The notes under the pieces are model-generated. The model searched no databases and was not told where the DNA came from. It saw nothing but the letters and a program-made list of their open reading frames with translations. Made by a program: the position numbers and the translations under genes. Shown in pieces: positions 8,443 to 16,457 of a DNA stretch of 32,131 nucleotides (positions are counted from its first letter, which is position 1; each line of letters begins with the position of its first letter). Origin of the DNA: an uncultured Gemmatimonadaceae bacterium (GTDB taxonomy: Bacteria; Latescibacterota; UBA2968; UBA8231); contig CALFPI010000648.1 of assembly GCA_937919035.1 (NCBI GenBank), positions 1-32,131 of the forward strand, read 5' to 3'.

Positions 8443-9306
8443 TCAGGGTAAGAGGAAACGGCCGGCGAATCCGTCAACGCTGACGCCGACACGTCCAGGC
8501 AAATGGCGTCGGGCAATGTCGACCATCCGGTCGCGATAGGCGAGATCCGTGCACGCAGCGTCGACGCTGGCCATAGCCTGGGGTAAGCTAGTTCGCCGTG
8601 TGCGGCTGCCTTTGCTTGAGCCGTCGCCGCCGATGAAGTGATCGATAACGACGGCATCTGCATGTGCCGCGATACGGCCGAAAAACGCTTCTGGATCGGC
8701 AATCGGCAACAGCGGCGCTGAGGTAATGACGACACGAATGCCGGCGGCACGCAGCAGGGCCGCAGCTGCAAAGCGCCGATCCACGGAGCTTGCCGGCGCC
8801 GGCAGACCGGGCAGTGTGTCGCGATCACTCTCGATGGATATGTGTACCCGCAGGTTGCAGACCGCAGCCAGTGTCGTCAGGCGATCCACGTATTGGGCAA
8901 TCGTGTGACTGTGTGTCTGCAGGATCAGTTCGTCAGGAGGCATGTCACACATCGCCGCAAGGATGGCGGCCGTGACGCCATACTTCTTCTCCTGCGGCAC
9001 GAAAGGATCCGTTGAGCTGGACAGGAAGATGGAGAAATGCCCGTTGCGCCGAGCCCAGCGACGTTCCACAACCACCTGTCTCTGATAGGCGTCGGCGGCA
9101 TTCGTGCGTACTTCGAGAAATGAACCCCACGCCCGTCCCCGGGTGAGCAGGCCGTTGTGGCGTACGTAGCAACCGATGCCGCACAAGGCCGAACCAAAGG
9201 AGCAGCCTTGGTAGGGTTGCAGCGAATGCGAGCACACGGTGCGCAAAAAGCCACTGGTTCGTGTGAGGATGCTGCGCACCTGCGTCTGACTGACTGTGAC
9301 AGCCAC
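8443..9306 (-). CDS. Radical SAM protein, SPL-like family with non-standard cysteine spacing
   Basis: A 287-aa protein resembling the spore-photoproduct-lyase-like radical SAM family: SLQPYQGCSFG near the start, CYVRHN, STDPFVPQE and a TIM-barrel pattern (LILQTHS, VHISIES, VVITSAPLLPI). The canonical CxxxCxxC is not present; the cysteines are C35, C42 and C46, that is Cx6Cx3C ending in CY. The barrel is intact, so this looks like a subfamily rather than decay. GTG 9306 is the first start and has no clear ribosome site. It is the upstream member of a pair with the alpha/beta hydrolase (9 bp gap). Reaction unknown. Confidence 0.82.
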   Translation of the reverse strand: MAVTVSQTQVRSILTRTSGFLRTVCSHSLQPYQGCSFGSALCGIGCYVRHNGLLTRGRAWGSFLEVRTNAADAYQRQVVVERRWARRNGHFSIFLSSSTDPFVPQEKKYGVTAAILAAMCDMPPDELILQTHSHTIAQYVDRLTTLAAVCNLRVHISIESDRDTLPGLPAPASSVDRRFAAAALLRAAGIRVVITSAPLLPIADPEAFFGRIAAHADAVVIDHFIGGDGSSKGSRTRRTSLPQAMASVDAACTDLAYRDRMVDIARRHLPGRVGVSVDGFAGRFLLP

Positions 9307-9485
9307 CGTCGATTCAGCCGCTAGACTGCGCGCAGGGGTCGGTCATACCGTTGTCCTGGGGCACACACACTTGAGATCGCGAGCCCGCGGATGCGTTCTG
9401 TCGTACACTGCCGGCGGGACGGGTTCGGGCGACTGTCATCTGGCTGAACATGTGGCGTAATATAAAGCGCTAGGGAGACCGACAT

Positions 9486-10043
9486 ATGACCACGATTTAC
9501 TTGTTACGACATGGCGAAGTCCACAACCCGGAAGGCATCATCTACGGGCACTTGCCGGGGTATCGACTCAGTGAGTTTGGTCGGGCTGAAATCGGTAGTG
9601 CTGCCGAGGCCTTGTCCGAGCGCGGCCCCTTCGACGCGTTGCTGACCTCGCCACTGGAGCGAGCCCAGGAGTCGGCAAGTATCGTCGCCGGCCGGCTACA
9701 GCTGACGCCCGTGATCGAGCCACTGTTGGCAGAGACCGACGTCAGCGGCTACCAGGGCAAGCCGTTCTCCGCATTGCCGACGCCGTATATCACCGAGGAT
9801 GGCGTAGCGGGCATTGAGGGGGCGGCCTCGTTGCGGGCCCGCATGATCACCTGGGTCGCCGGCGCCCGGCAGTATGATCGCGTGATCGCCGTGTCTCATA
9901 GAGACCCGATTGCGCTGTTGCTGCTACACTGGACCGGCCGGGGGCTCAATGAGCTTGCGGCTCTGACGCTGCCCACCGGCTCCTTACACGAGGTGCAACT
10001 TGACGGTGCCAGGGTGCGTCTGAGTGGGCCTGCGATCGGCTAA
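9486..10043 (+). CDS. Histidine phosphatase (phosphoglycerate mutase-like) family protein
   Basis: A 185-aa phosphatase of the branch containing CobC and broad-specificity phosphatases. The phospho-acceptor is H9 in LLRHGE, the second catalytic His is near residue 138 (VSHRDP), and LTSPLERAQESA contains the family arginine. ATG 9486 has a good AGGGAG site, and a TAATAT lies just upstream at 9458-9463, a weak candidate -10 box. It stands alone between a minus-strand pair and a minus-strand small gene. Substrate not predictable from sequence. Confidence 0.92.
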   Translation: MTTIYLLRHGEVHNPEGIIYGHLPGYRLSEFGRAEIGSAAEALSERGPFDALLTSPLERAQESASIVAGRLQLTPVIEPLLAETDVSGYQGKPFSALPTPYITEDGVAGIEGAASLRARMITWVAGARQYDRVIAVSHRDPIALLLLHWTGRGLNELAALTLPTGSLHEVQLDGARVRLSGPAIG

Positions 10044-10064
10044 AGTCAACGGGGAAGAACAACA

Positions 10065-10097
10065 AACAGGGCGTCAGCATGGTGCCGGCGCCCTGTT
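10065..10097 (-). terminator. Hairpin terminator for the small minus-strand gene (possibly bidirectional)
   Basis: Perfect 9-bp stem AACAGGGCG / CGCCCTGTT around a 15-nt loop. On the minus strand the stem is followed by TTGTTGTTCTT, so it fits an intrinsic terminator for the gene ending at 10122. It also lies 22 bp past the stop of the plus-strand phosphatase. Confidence 0.6.
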
Positions 10098-10121
10098 GCA
10101 GATCCCTGGTCTGTAGAGCCG

Positions 10122-10334
10122 CTACTCTTTGTTCTCTTTGTTGGCACGCTTCAGGACGGGAAGCCCATTCTTGCTCTCGGCCACTTCATAACCTTCAGGG
10201 ACGGCGTCAATCGCGCCTTCCTTGGCTTCCTTGGCGAAGAAAAAAATCGTCTGTGAATTCCCGTTCTTCAACTGGGTGGTCCGCTGGTGCAGGATGTAGG
10301 ACTTTCCCTTTGAGTTCTCGAAGGAAAATGGCAT
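10122..10334 (-). CDS. Small conserved protein of unknown function (70 aa)
   Basis: A 70-aa protein with the look of a widespread uncharacterised bacterial family: GKSYILHQR, QTIFFFAKEAKEGAID, PEGYEV and GLPVLKR at the end. The pattern LH...FFFAKE...PEGYEV...GLP.LK is what I recognise; its role is not known to me. The N-terminal part is probably a small beta structure, and the protein is charged and soluble. The start is well supported, with AAAGGAG eight bases before ATG. It has its own terminator hairpin downstream and shares a long divergent promoter region with the Nudix gene, so it is probably monocistronic. Confidence 0.85.
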   Translation of the reverse strand: MPFSFENSKGKSYILHQRTTQLKNGNSQTIFFFAKEAKEGAIDAVPEGYEVAESKNGLPVLKRANKENKE

Positions 10335-10456
10335 CTGCTGGGCTCCTTTCGTGGAGTGTGACGGCTGCTGTAGTGTTCAGTTCGAATTCGCTCAGGTTCC
10401 CGATGATTCGAGCAATAATACCGATATTCACGAAAGTTGGCCATCTGCTACGCAAC

Positions 10457-10507
10457 ATCTTGTGGGTCGCAGGATCTTGTGGGTCGCAGGATCTTGTGGG
10501 TCGCAGA
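10457..10507. repeat. Three tandem 17-bp repeats
   Basis: The unit ATCTTGTGGGTCGCAGG occurs three times head to tail at 10457-10473, 10474-10490 and 10491-10507 (last base A in the final copy). It lies in the 268-bp divergent intergenic region between the small conserved gene and the Nudix gene. There are no spacers, so it is a minisatellite or multi-site operator, not CRISPR. Confidence 0.9.
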
Positions 10508-10545
10508 CGGCGTGACGCACGTCCCTGCGCAACTTGACATGACAA

Positions 10546-10560
10546 ACCCACCCACCCACC
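10546..10560. repeat. CCCA microsatellite with G-quadruplex potential on the minus strand
   Basis: ACCCACCCACCCACC gives GGTGGGTGGGTGGG on the opposite strand, with tracts of 2, 3, 3 and 3 G. It lies 43 bp upstream of the Nudix start. At least a two-tetrad quadruplex is possible; a role is not shown. Confidence 0.5.
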
Positions 10561-10602
10561 ATGTAGCACACCTTCGACCTCCTACCGACTTTGAGGTGCC
10601 GA

Positions 10603-11382
10603 GTGACTGACATTCCAGACGTTCTTCCCGCCGCGGAAAATCCCTTCGGTGGCATCCTGCCCCAGCCGGATGGGCTCGATGCAGACCCAGTTCGATTCGC
10701 CGTACGTTTGCAGCATTCGCTGACTGTATGGCGCAACGATGGCTACCGCGTCGTCTGGCTGGAAGTGCCAATCGAACGCGCCGATCTGATTCCACTCGCC
10801 GTGGCTGCCGGCTTCGGTTTCCACCACAGTGACAGTCGCTATCTCATGATGACGCTGCAGTTGGAAGAGGGCGCTTTTATTCCCGCCTTTTCGTCACACT
10901 ATATCGGTGCCGGAGGTGTCGCCATCAACGACCGGGACGAACTGCTCGTGGTCCGCGAACGCTACCACCGGGACCCAAAACGGCCGCCCCGTTTCAAGCT
11001 CCCAGGTGGCGCCCTCGATGAAGGGGAACATCTCGAACAGGGCGTTGTCCGTGAGGTCTTTGAGGAGACGGGTGTGCGCACCCGCTTCGATGCACTGGTC
11101 TGCTTCCGCCATTGGCATGGATACCGGTACGGCAAGTCCGATATCTACTTCGTCTGCCGCCTCAAGCCTCTGAGCGAAGAGATCACCATCGAGGCAGAGG
11201 AGATCGCCGAGAGTCGTTGGATGCCGGTGCAGGAGTATCTGGCCGCCGAACAGGTGAGTGGCTTCAACAAGCAGATCGTCCTGGCAGCACGAAATTCTCT
11301 CGGCATTGTCCCCACCGACATCCCCGAGCACGACGATAAATCACGCTTCGAATTCTTCATGCCGGGGCCGGAGCCCCAGTAG
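10603..11382 (+). CDS. Nudix hydrolase with NUDT6-like N-terminal domain
   Basis: A 259-aa Nudix protein. The box is complete: GALDEGE, seven residues, REVFEETGV, from about residue 136. The N-terminal 95 residues (FGGI, VWLEVPIERADLIPLA, GFGFHHSDSRYLMM) match the pre-Nudix domain of animal NUDT6 and plant NUDX2/10-type proteins, a GNAT-like fold. Substrates of that group are nucleoside diphosphate derivatives such as ADP-ribose or NADH; which applies here is unknown. I prefer GTG 10603 over the track TTG because GAGG lies six bases upstream. The promoter region carries the tandem repeats listed separately. Confidence 0.9.
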   Translation: MTDIPDVLPAAENPFGGILPQPDGLDADPVRFAVRLQHSLTVWRNDGYRVVWLEVPIERADLIPLAVAAGFGFHHSDSRYLMMTLQLEEGAFIPAFSSHYIGAGGVAINDRDELLVVRERYHRDPKRPPRFKLPGGALDEGEHLEQGVVREVFEETGVRTRFDALVCFRHWHGYRYGKSDIYFVCRLKPLSEEITIEAEEIAESRWMPVQEYLAAEQVSGFNKQIVLAARNSLGIVPTDIPEHDDKSRFEFFMPGPEPQ

Positions 11383-11389
11383 GCCGCAG

Positions 11390-11566
11390 ATGAAGCAGCG
11401 CCCGAATCTGTTGCAGCTGACGACAGATCAGCCGCGGGCCGATGTGCTGGGATGTGCCGGCCATGCGCAGTGCCACCCGGCTGGTTCGGACTCGGTCTAC
11501 GTCAAGGCGGACATCTGTGGGCACATCATTGAACAACTGTTGCGGACGCAGGTTCATACGACGTGA
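11390..11566 (+). pseudogene. Remnant of a sulfatase N-terminus (58 codons)
   Basis: The ORF starts MKQRPNLLQLTTDQPRADVLGC, a good match to the first strand and metal-binding Asp region of type I (formylglycine) sulfatases, whose N-termini read RPNILxITTDQxRxDxLGxxG. The similarity ends after about 25 residues. The rest does not continue into TPNLDxLA or the CxPSR active site, and the frame stops at 11566, overlapping the start of the next gene. It lies 7 bp after the Nudix stop, with AGG before the ATG. Most likely a deletion remnant; a translated small peptide is also possible. Confidence 0.5.
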
Positions 11567-13170
11567 CAGGTACCGAGGGTCGACGCGTCGTGTGGTTGTT
11601 GGTACTGGCGGCGGCGTTGCCCTATCTCAACGCTCTGCCAAATGACTTCACTCTCGATGATCATGGCCTCATTGAGCAGAATGAAGCCGTTGCAGCATTC
11701 GACCTAGTCGCATTCTTCAGCCAGGACTACTGGGCCGGCTACGACGTCCATGCAGAGTCCGGCCTCTATCGCCCTCTGACGCTCACAACCTTTGCCATTG
11801 AGCGGGCCCTGTTCGGCCTGCGGCCGTTGCCTTACCACGCGACGAATCTGCTGCTGCACATCGGCGTTACCTTGTTGGCCTGGCGCTTGTTGCGCGCTAG
11901 CGCCGGTGACCGGGTCGGTCTGTGGGCAGCGGCGCTCTTCGCTGTACTGCCGGGCCACTCCGAAGCTATTGTCGCTGTCGCGGGGCGTGCGGATCTGCTG
12001 GCGACGGCGGCGGCTCTGGCGGCGCTGTGTATCTGGAATCGACCCGGAGGCTGGCAACGCTGGTTGGCGGGAGGCCTGTTTTTTGGCCTGGCGCTGCTGG
12101 CCAAGGAACAGGCCGTTGTCGTGCCTGGCCTGCTGGTGGCGCTCGATTGGTTGCGATACCATCGCCAGCCGCGGCGTTGGCACTGGCAACCACTGGCTGT
12201 GTCGGTGCTGCTGGTACTGACGTACCTACTCGTGCGACAAATAGTGCTCGGATCATTGGCCGGCATCACTGTTGAGCCCCTCGACAATGCTCTCATCGAG
12301 TTGCAGGGCAGTGAGCGCGTACTGGCGGCGCTGGCAGTGGCGACACGTTATGCAGGACTGCTCATCCTGCCGTTGCACCTGTCGGCGGACTACTCCCACG
12401 CAACCATCGACGTACAACATATATCAAGCCTCGAAATCTTCGCGGGCCTGTTGCTGGCAGCCTGCAGCATTGCCGCCGTCTGGCGTTTCGTGCACCGGCC
12501 GGACGTACCGGGTCTGGGCATGGTCTGGCTTGTTGTCTGCTTTTCGCCCCTGGTGAACGTGCTGTTCCCCATTGGCACGATTCTGGCGGAGCGTCTTACC
12601 TACGCACCATCGCTGGGGTTCTGTCTCTGCCTGGGGTGGGCCTTAGAGCGCAGCAGGCCCCGTCTGGGGCAGCGGCCGATGAATACGCTGGGTCTTGCGT
12701 TGCTACTGGTGCTGGGGCTGCGAACGACGGCTCGATGTGCCGACTGGCGCAGTGAACAGAGCTTGTTTCAGGCCGTCGTTGCAGAGTACCCCGAAAGCGC
12801 CAGAGGTCACAAAGGGCTGGCCAAAGCCTTGAGTGATGCCGGCCAGCTGGCGGCGGCCGAGAGCCACTATCGACGCGCTATCGAGATCTACCCACGTTTC
12901 GATACCGCCCACTACAATCTGGGCAACCTGCTGCACGGCACGGCGCGCTTCGAGGAGGCGCTGTTTCACTTTGAGCGAGCCTGCATCCTGCGTCCGACCT
13001 TTGCCGACGCGCACCTCAACCGCGGGGCGGCGTTGTTTCAGCTCGGCAGAGTGTCCCAGGCGTTGGCGGCAACAGAACGTGCACTGGCGTTGCGCCCCGA
13101 CTGGGACGTGGCGCAGCAGAACCTGAGCGACATTCAGGCGACAATCAACCGTCAGGGGAATGGACCATGA
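11563..13170 (+). CDS. TMTC-like GT-C family membrane protein with C-terminal TPR repeats
   Basis: A 535-aa polytopic protein resembling the TMTC/PMT-like glycosyltransferase group. The N-terminal helix (VVWLLVLAAALPYLNAL) leads into a loop with FTLDDHGLI, whose acidic pair sits where GT-C catalytic acids lie, then YRPLTLTTFAIERALFG and YHATNLLLHIGVTLLAW. The last 150 residues are three to four TPRs (AESHYRRAIEIYP, DTAHYNLGNLLHG, ADAHLNRGAALFQLG). It would transfer a sugar from a lipid-linked donor on the periplasmic side. The start is GTG 11563. The end overlaps the acetyltransferase by four bases (ATGA), so the two are translationally coupled. Confidence 0.85.
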   Translation: MTGTEGRRVVWLLVLAAALPYLNALPNDFTLDDHGLIEQNEAVAAFDLVAFFSQDYWAGYDVHAESGLYRPLTLTTFAIERALFGLRPLPYHATNLLLHIGVTLLAWRLLRASAGDRVGLWAAALFAVLPGHSEAIVAVAGRADLLATAAALAALCIWNRPGGWQRWLAGGLFFGLALLAKEQAVVVPGLLVALDWLRYHRQPRRWHWQPLAVSVLLVLTYLLVRQIVLGSLAGITVEPLDNALIELQGSERVLAALAVATRYAGLLILPLHLSADYSHATIDVQHISSLEIFAGLLLAACSIAAVWRFVHRPDVPGLGMVWLVVCFSPLVNVLFPIGTILAERLTYAPSLGFCLCLGWALERSRPRLGQRPMNTLGLALLLVLGLRTTARCADWRSEQSLFQAVVAEYPESARGHKGLAKALSDAGQLAAAESHYRRAIEIYPRFDTAHYNLGNLLHGTARFEEALFHFERACILRPTFADAHLNRGAALFQLGRVSQALAATERALALRPDWDVAQQNLSDIQATINRQGNGP

Positions 13171-14324
13171 GCGTGGATGTTGTGCAACTGACAGCGGCAG
13201 ACTGGGACGAGGGTCTGGCATTCATCAACGAAGTCTTTGGCGAGCACCGTGAACACAATTTTGCCACGCTGCTGCCGTCGATCTACCAGCCGACACAAGA
13301 GTTCATGGCAAACAATCACGCCGTGCGCGAAGATGGCAGGATCCGTGCGGTGGTCGGTCTGTTTCCGCTGCACTGGCAGGTGGGGGATGTACGCTTGCGG
13401 GTGGGTGGCATTGGGGGTGTGTCGACACATAGCAGCGTGCGTGGCAAGGGTTACATGAAAATACTGATGCACCATTGCGTGGCGAAGATGCAGGCTGAAG
13501 GGTACCACCTGTCCTGGTTGGGTGGCCAGCGGCAACGCTACGGCTATTTCGGCTACGAGACATGTGGACAGCAAGTGCACGTCAGCCTGACGTCGGCGAA
13601 TGTGCGCCATGTGTTCGGTGACAGAAAGCCCCTGCGCTTCGAGCCGTTGGCCAGCGACGACGCAGCCAGGATCGATAGGGCCCGGCAGCTACACGACGCG
13701 CAACGGGTGCACAATCGGCGTGGCGGTGTCGATGTATTTCCCCGGTTTCTTGCCAGCTGGTACCATCAGCCCTTCGCCGCGCTCGATGACACGGGCGCCA
13801 TGGTAGGCTACCTGGTGGCTGATGCGGAGGGCGGCAGTGTTGTGGAACTGCTCGGGCAGGACACGACGACGGAGCTTGATATGGCCCGGTCATGGGTGCA
13901 GTCACGGGAGGCTGGCAGCGCCCGCTTTGATATTGGGCCCACCCGTTTCGACTTCCTGCAGCGCATGTCTGCCATCGGCGAAGGTCTCAGCCTGGGCAGC
14001 TCAGGCAACTGGCAGATCTACGACTGGGCGGCGACCGTGGGGGCTCTGTTGCAGGTGCGCGCCGCCGGTGGCGCATTGGCCGATGGTGATGTCGTCGTTG
14101 GCATCGAGGGCTACGGCAACCTTCGCATCCATGTGACCGGCACACAGGTGACGTGTGTGCAGGTCACAGATCCGGCGGCCGTCACCTGGAATGCCTTCGT
14201 CGCCATGCGGGTCTTCTTTGGACCCCTGCCCCCGTCAGCCGTGGTGCATATACCAGAGGCTGCCGCGCACCTGTTGTCGTGGTGCCCATTGCCGTTGGGA
14301 TGGCCACGCCAGGACGGTGTCTGA
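13167..14324 (+). CDS. Eis-like GNAT family N-acetyltransferase
   Basis: A 385-aa acetyltransferase of the enhanced-intracellular-survival (Eis) type: an N-terminal GNAT domain, a second GNAT-like region and a C-terminal sterol-carrier-like domain. The acetyl-CoA loop is SVRGKGYM near residues 90-97, preceded by the strand GGIGGVSTH. YRYGYFGYE-type residues appear as RYGYFGYETCG. ATG 13167 has AGGGGAA upstream and overlaps the TGA of the TMTC-like gene. Eis relatives acetylate lysines or aminoglycosides; the coupling here suggests an envelope or protein-modification role, but that is inference. Confidence 0.87.
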   Translation: MSVDVVQLTAADWDEGLAFINEVFGEHREHNFATLLPSIYQPTQEFMANNHAVREDGRIRAVVGLFPLHWQVGDVRLRVGGIGGVSTHSSVRGKGYMKILMHHCVAKMQAEGYHLSWLGGQRQRYGYFGYETCGQQVHVSLTSANVRHVFGDRKPLRFEPLASDDAARIDRARQLHDAQRVHNRRGGVDVFPRFLASWYHQPFAALDDTGAMVGYLVADAEGGSVVELLGQDTTTELDMARSWVQSREAGSARFDIGPTRFDFLQRMSAIGEGLSLGSSGNWQIYDWAATVGALLQVRAAGGALADGDVVVGIEGYGNLRIHVTGTQVTCVQVTDPAAVTWNAFVAMRVFFGPLPPSAVVHIPEAAAHLLSWCPLPLGWPRQDGV

Positions 14325-14341
14325 CACGCAGCCGAACGCTG

Positions 14342-15334
14342 TTACTGCAGACGCAGCTTCTTCAGCACTTCATGGTTGACGACCTGTTCCGGAATACGGC
14401 CCTGCAACACGTCGACCATGCTGCGTGCAGCCATCTGCGCCATACGTACGCGAGCGGTGATCGTCAGCGAACCCGAGTGCGGACTGGCGATGACATTGTC
14501 CAGCGCGCAGAGTTGGGCCGAGACACCCACGGGGGGTTCGGTCGCCTGACAATCCAGCCCGGCACCTGCAATCTGGCCGCTGCGCAGTGCATCCAGCAGG
14601 GCCGGCTCATCCACCAGGCCGCCACGGGCGGTGTTGATCAGATAACTGCCGCGCTTCATGGCACCGAGGAACGCGGCGTTGACGACATTGGCGTTTTCCG
14701 CCGACATCGGTACGTGCAGGCTGATCGCGTCCGCTTCGGCCAGCAACGTCGCGCGATCCACTGCCTCCGCACCAAGCTCCCGCAGTGAGGCGGCATCAAC
14801 ATAGGGGTCGTGTACCAGCACACGCATGCGGAATCCCTTGGCGCGGCGCACGGTTTCGGCGCCGATGCGGCCACAGCCGAGCAGGCCGAGCGTCATCGAT
14901 GGCAGATCCTCACCAATGGCAACATCATACCCGCCGGATTTGATCGTGCGATCACCGGAGGGAATCCGCCGCACGGCAGCCAACAGGAGGGCGAACGTCA
15001 GATCTGCTACCGCGTCGGCCATGACCCCCGGGGTGTAGGTGACGACGATGCCGCGCTCGGTGCAGACCCCAAGGTCAACCTTGTCGTAGCCAACACCATT
15101 GCGGGCAATCACCCGCAACTGCGTCGCATCCTTCAGCGTGTTGGCATCGAAGTTTTCGGACCCGGCAAGGATGGCGCTGACGCCATCCAGCGCATCCCGG
15201 GTGGCCTCGTCCGCCCAATGGGGCCCCCCGTACTTGTGGGTCCACGTCAGTCCCGCAGCGTCGAAGATGTCAGCCGCCGGCTGGCGGCCGCCAATGTCGA
15301 GACCCACGGTGATGATGCAACGGTCCTCACTCAC
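14342..15334 (-). CDS. D-isomer-specific 2-hydroxyacid dehydrogenase
   Basis: A 330-aa NAD-dependent enzyme related to 3-phosphoglycerate and glyoxylate/hydroxypyruvate dehydrogenases. The nucleotide-binding motif is GLLGCGRIG near residue 150, followed by VLVHDPY. Catalytic residues are visible as Arg in INTARGGLVDE, Glu in ATEPP and His in ASPHSGS. TPGVMADAVADLTFAL is the typical interdomain helix. GTG 15334 is used, with GGAGAAAGG upstream. It lies 8 bp after an Ldh2-type dehydrogenase gene, so two unrelated 2-hydroxyacid dehydrogenases are probably cotranscribed. Confidence 0.93.
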   Translation of the reverse strand: MSEDRCIITVGLDIGGRQPAADIFDAAGLTWTHKYGGPHWADEATRDALDGVSAILAGSENFDANTLKDATQLRVIARNGVGYDKVDLGVCTERGIVVTYTPGVMADAVADLTFALLLAAVRRIPSGDRTIKSGGYDVAIGEDLPSMTLGLLGCGRIGAETVRRAKGFRMRVLVHDPYVDAASLRELGAEAVDRATLLAEADAISLHVPMSAENANVVNAAFLGAMKRGSYLINTARGGLVDEPALLDALRSGQIAGAGLDCQATEPPVGVSAQLCALDNVIASPHSGSLTITARVRMAQMAARSMVDVLQGRIPEQVVNHEVLKKLRLQ

Positions 15335-15342
15335 GATAGTGG

Positions 15343-16362
15343 TCAGCCTTTCTCCAGTGAACCAGCGCCGAAGCGCGTGTTTTCGTAGTGCGCAAAGGGA
15401 GATGCCACGCCAAGCTCGGCGGCGATGTCCTGCAGCAATTGTTGGTGTCGCACAGAGATGGGGATGCCATCGCGCTCGAATTCAGTGACATTGCGCCATT
15501 CGATGCCCCCCGGCAGTTCGGCTTGCGTGTGCCCCGGAAAGGGCTCCAGTCCCCGACACTGCTCGACATAGCGTGCCATCTCCGCATAGAACTCATCCAC
15601 GGGTGCGAAGGCAGCGATGTGGAAGGCGGCAAAGAAGCCTCCCTGATTCGACTCCCACTTTGACACAGGTGGCATACGGCCGGGCTGCCAGATGCCGGCA
15701 AGCACACCACCGATGGCATGGGTCACCGCGCCAAGTCCCAGTTCCTTGAAGTAGGCGAAGGGCATCTGCGTGAAGAGATCTTCACTCCAGGTAAGCAACC
15801 GGGTACCCATATCGATGACGAGAGGCGGCACGCCGGGTCCTGCAGGAATGGCAATGCTCATGGGTGACGCGCCGGTGGCTCCGGTGCGAATCGTGCCCTG
15901 CCGTGGCCACCGATGGGAGGATAGGGCCAGACCAATACAGTCATTCTCCGCCGCGACGCGACTGTACTTGCCGGCACTGCCGAAGTGGAAGTGGTTGCCG
16001 GTGGTGGCGGCGCCGACACCGAGCGCCATGGCAGTATCTGCGACGAAGTTGGCCGCCCGCCACGAAGGCAGGTGGCCCATACCGCCGTCCCCGTCATACA
16101 CCCGAGTGGTGGTCGTCGTCGCCTGCTCGGTTATATTAGGGCTGGCATTGACGCGGCCATCACGAATCATCTGCACATATCCGCTCGTCTGCTGGCTGCC
16201 GTGGCTGAAGACGCCGCGCAGATCGGTGGCCACGAGCAGTTGCGCCATCAGAGTGGCATCGGCAGCACGCATTCCTACTGTGTGGAACAGTGTCTCAACG
16301 AGGTCGCGCAGATCCTGCGCGGGTACGCGAATCCCGGATTCCGGGGGCAGATTGGCTCCCAA
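15343..16362 (-). CDS. Malate/L-lactate dehydrogenase-family (Ldh2) oxidoreductase
   Basis: NAD(P)-dependent 2-hydroxyacid dehydrogenase of the Ldh2/MdhG (non-Rossmann) family. LRGVFSHGSQQTSGY contains the family catalytic His, and GNHFHFGSAGKYS, SPMSIAIPAGPGVPPLVIDMGT and GAVTHAIGGVLAG are the core motifs. I moved the start from the track GTG (16425) to TTG 16362, because AGGAG lies eight bases before it, the upstream GTG has no ribosome site, and the resulting 339 aa matches the family. It also leaves 95 bp of promoter space before the divergent DAHP synthase gene. Substrates could be malate, lactate, ureidoglycolate or sugar-acid-like compounds. Confidence 0.88.
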   Translation of the reverse strand: MGANLPPESGIRVPAQDLRDLVETLFHTVGMRAADATLMAQLLVATDLRGVFSHGSQQTSGYVQMIRDGRVNASPNITEQATTTTTRVYDGDGGMGHLPSWRAANFVADTAMALGVGAATTGNHFHFGSAGKYSRVAAENDCIGLALSSHRWPRQGTIRTGATGASPMSIAIPAGPGVPPLVIDMGTRLLTWSEDLFTQMPFAYFKELGLGAVTHAIGGVLAGIWQPGRMPPVSKWESNQGGFFAAFHIAAFAPVDEFYAEMARYVEQCRGLEPFPGHTQAELPGGIEWRNVTEFERDGIPISVRHQQLLQDIAAELGVASPFAHYENTRFGAGSLEKG

Positions 16363-16457
16363 ACGAATTTCTCCTGTGTCAGTGCCAGGCGCAGTAATAA
16401 CGGCCCCGGTGCAGCCCGGCGCCACGATGCGTCGATAACGAAAGGATGTAGTGCGCG

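Noticed and set aside
10457-10507. Possible CRISPR array
   Set aside because: The three 17-bp units are directly adjacent with no spacers, and no cas gene is in the window.
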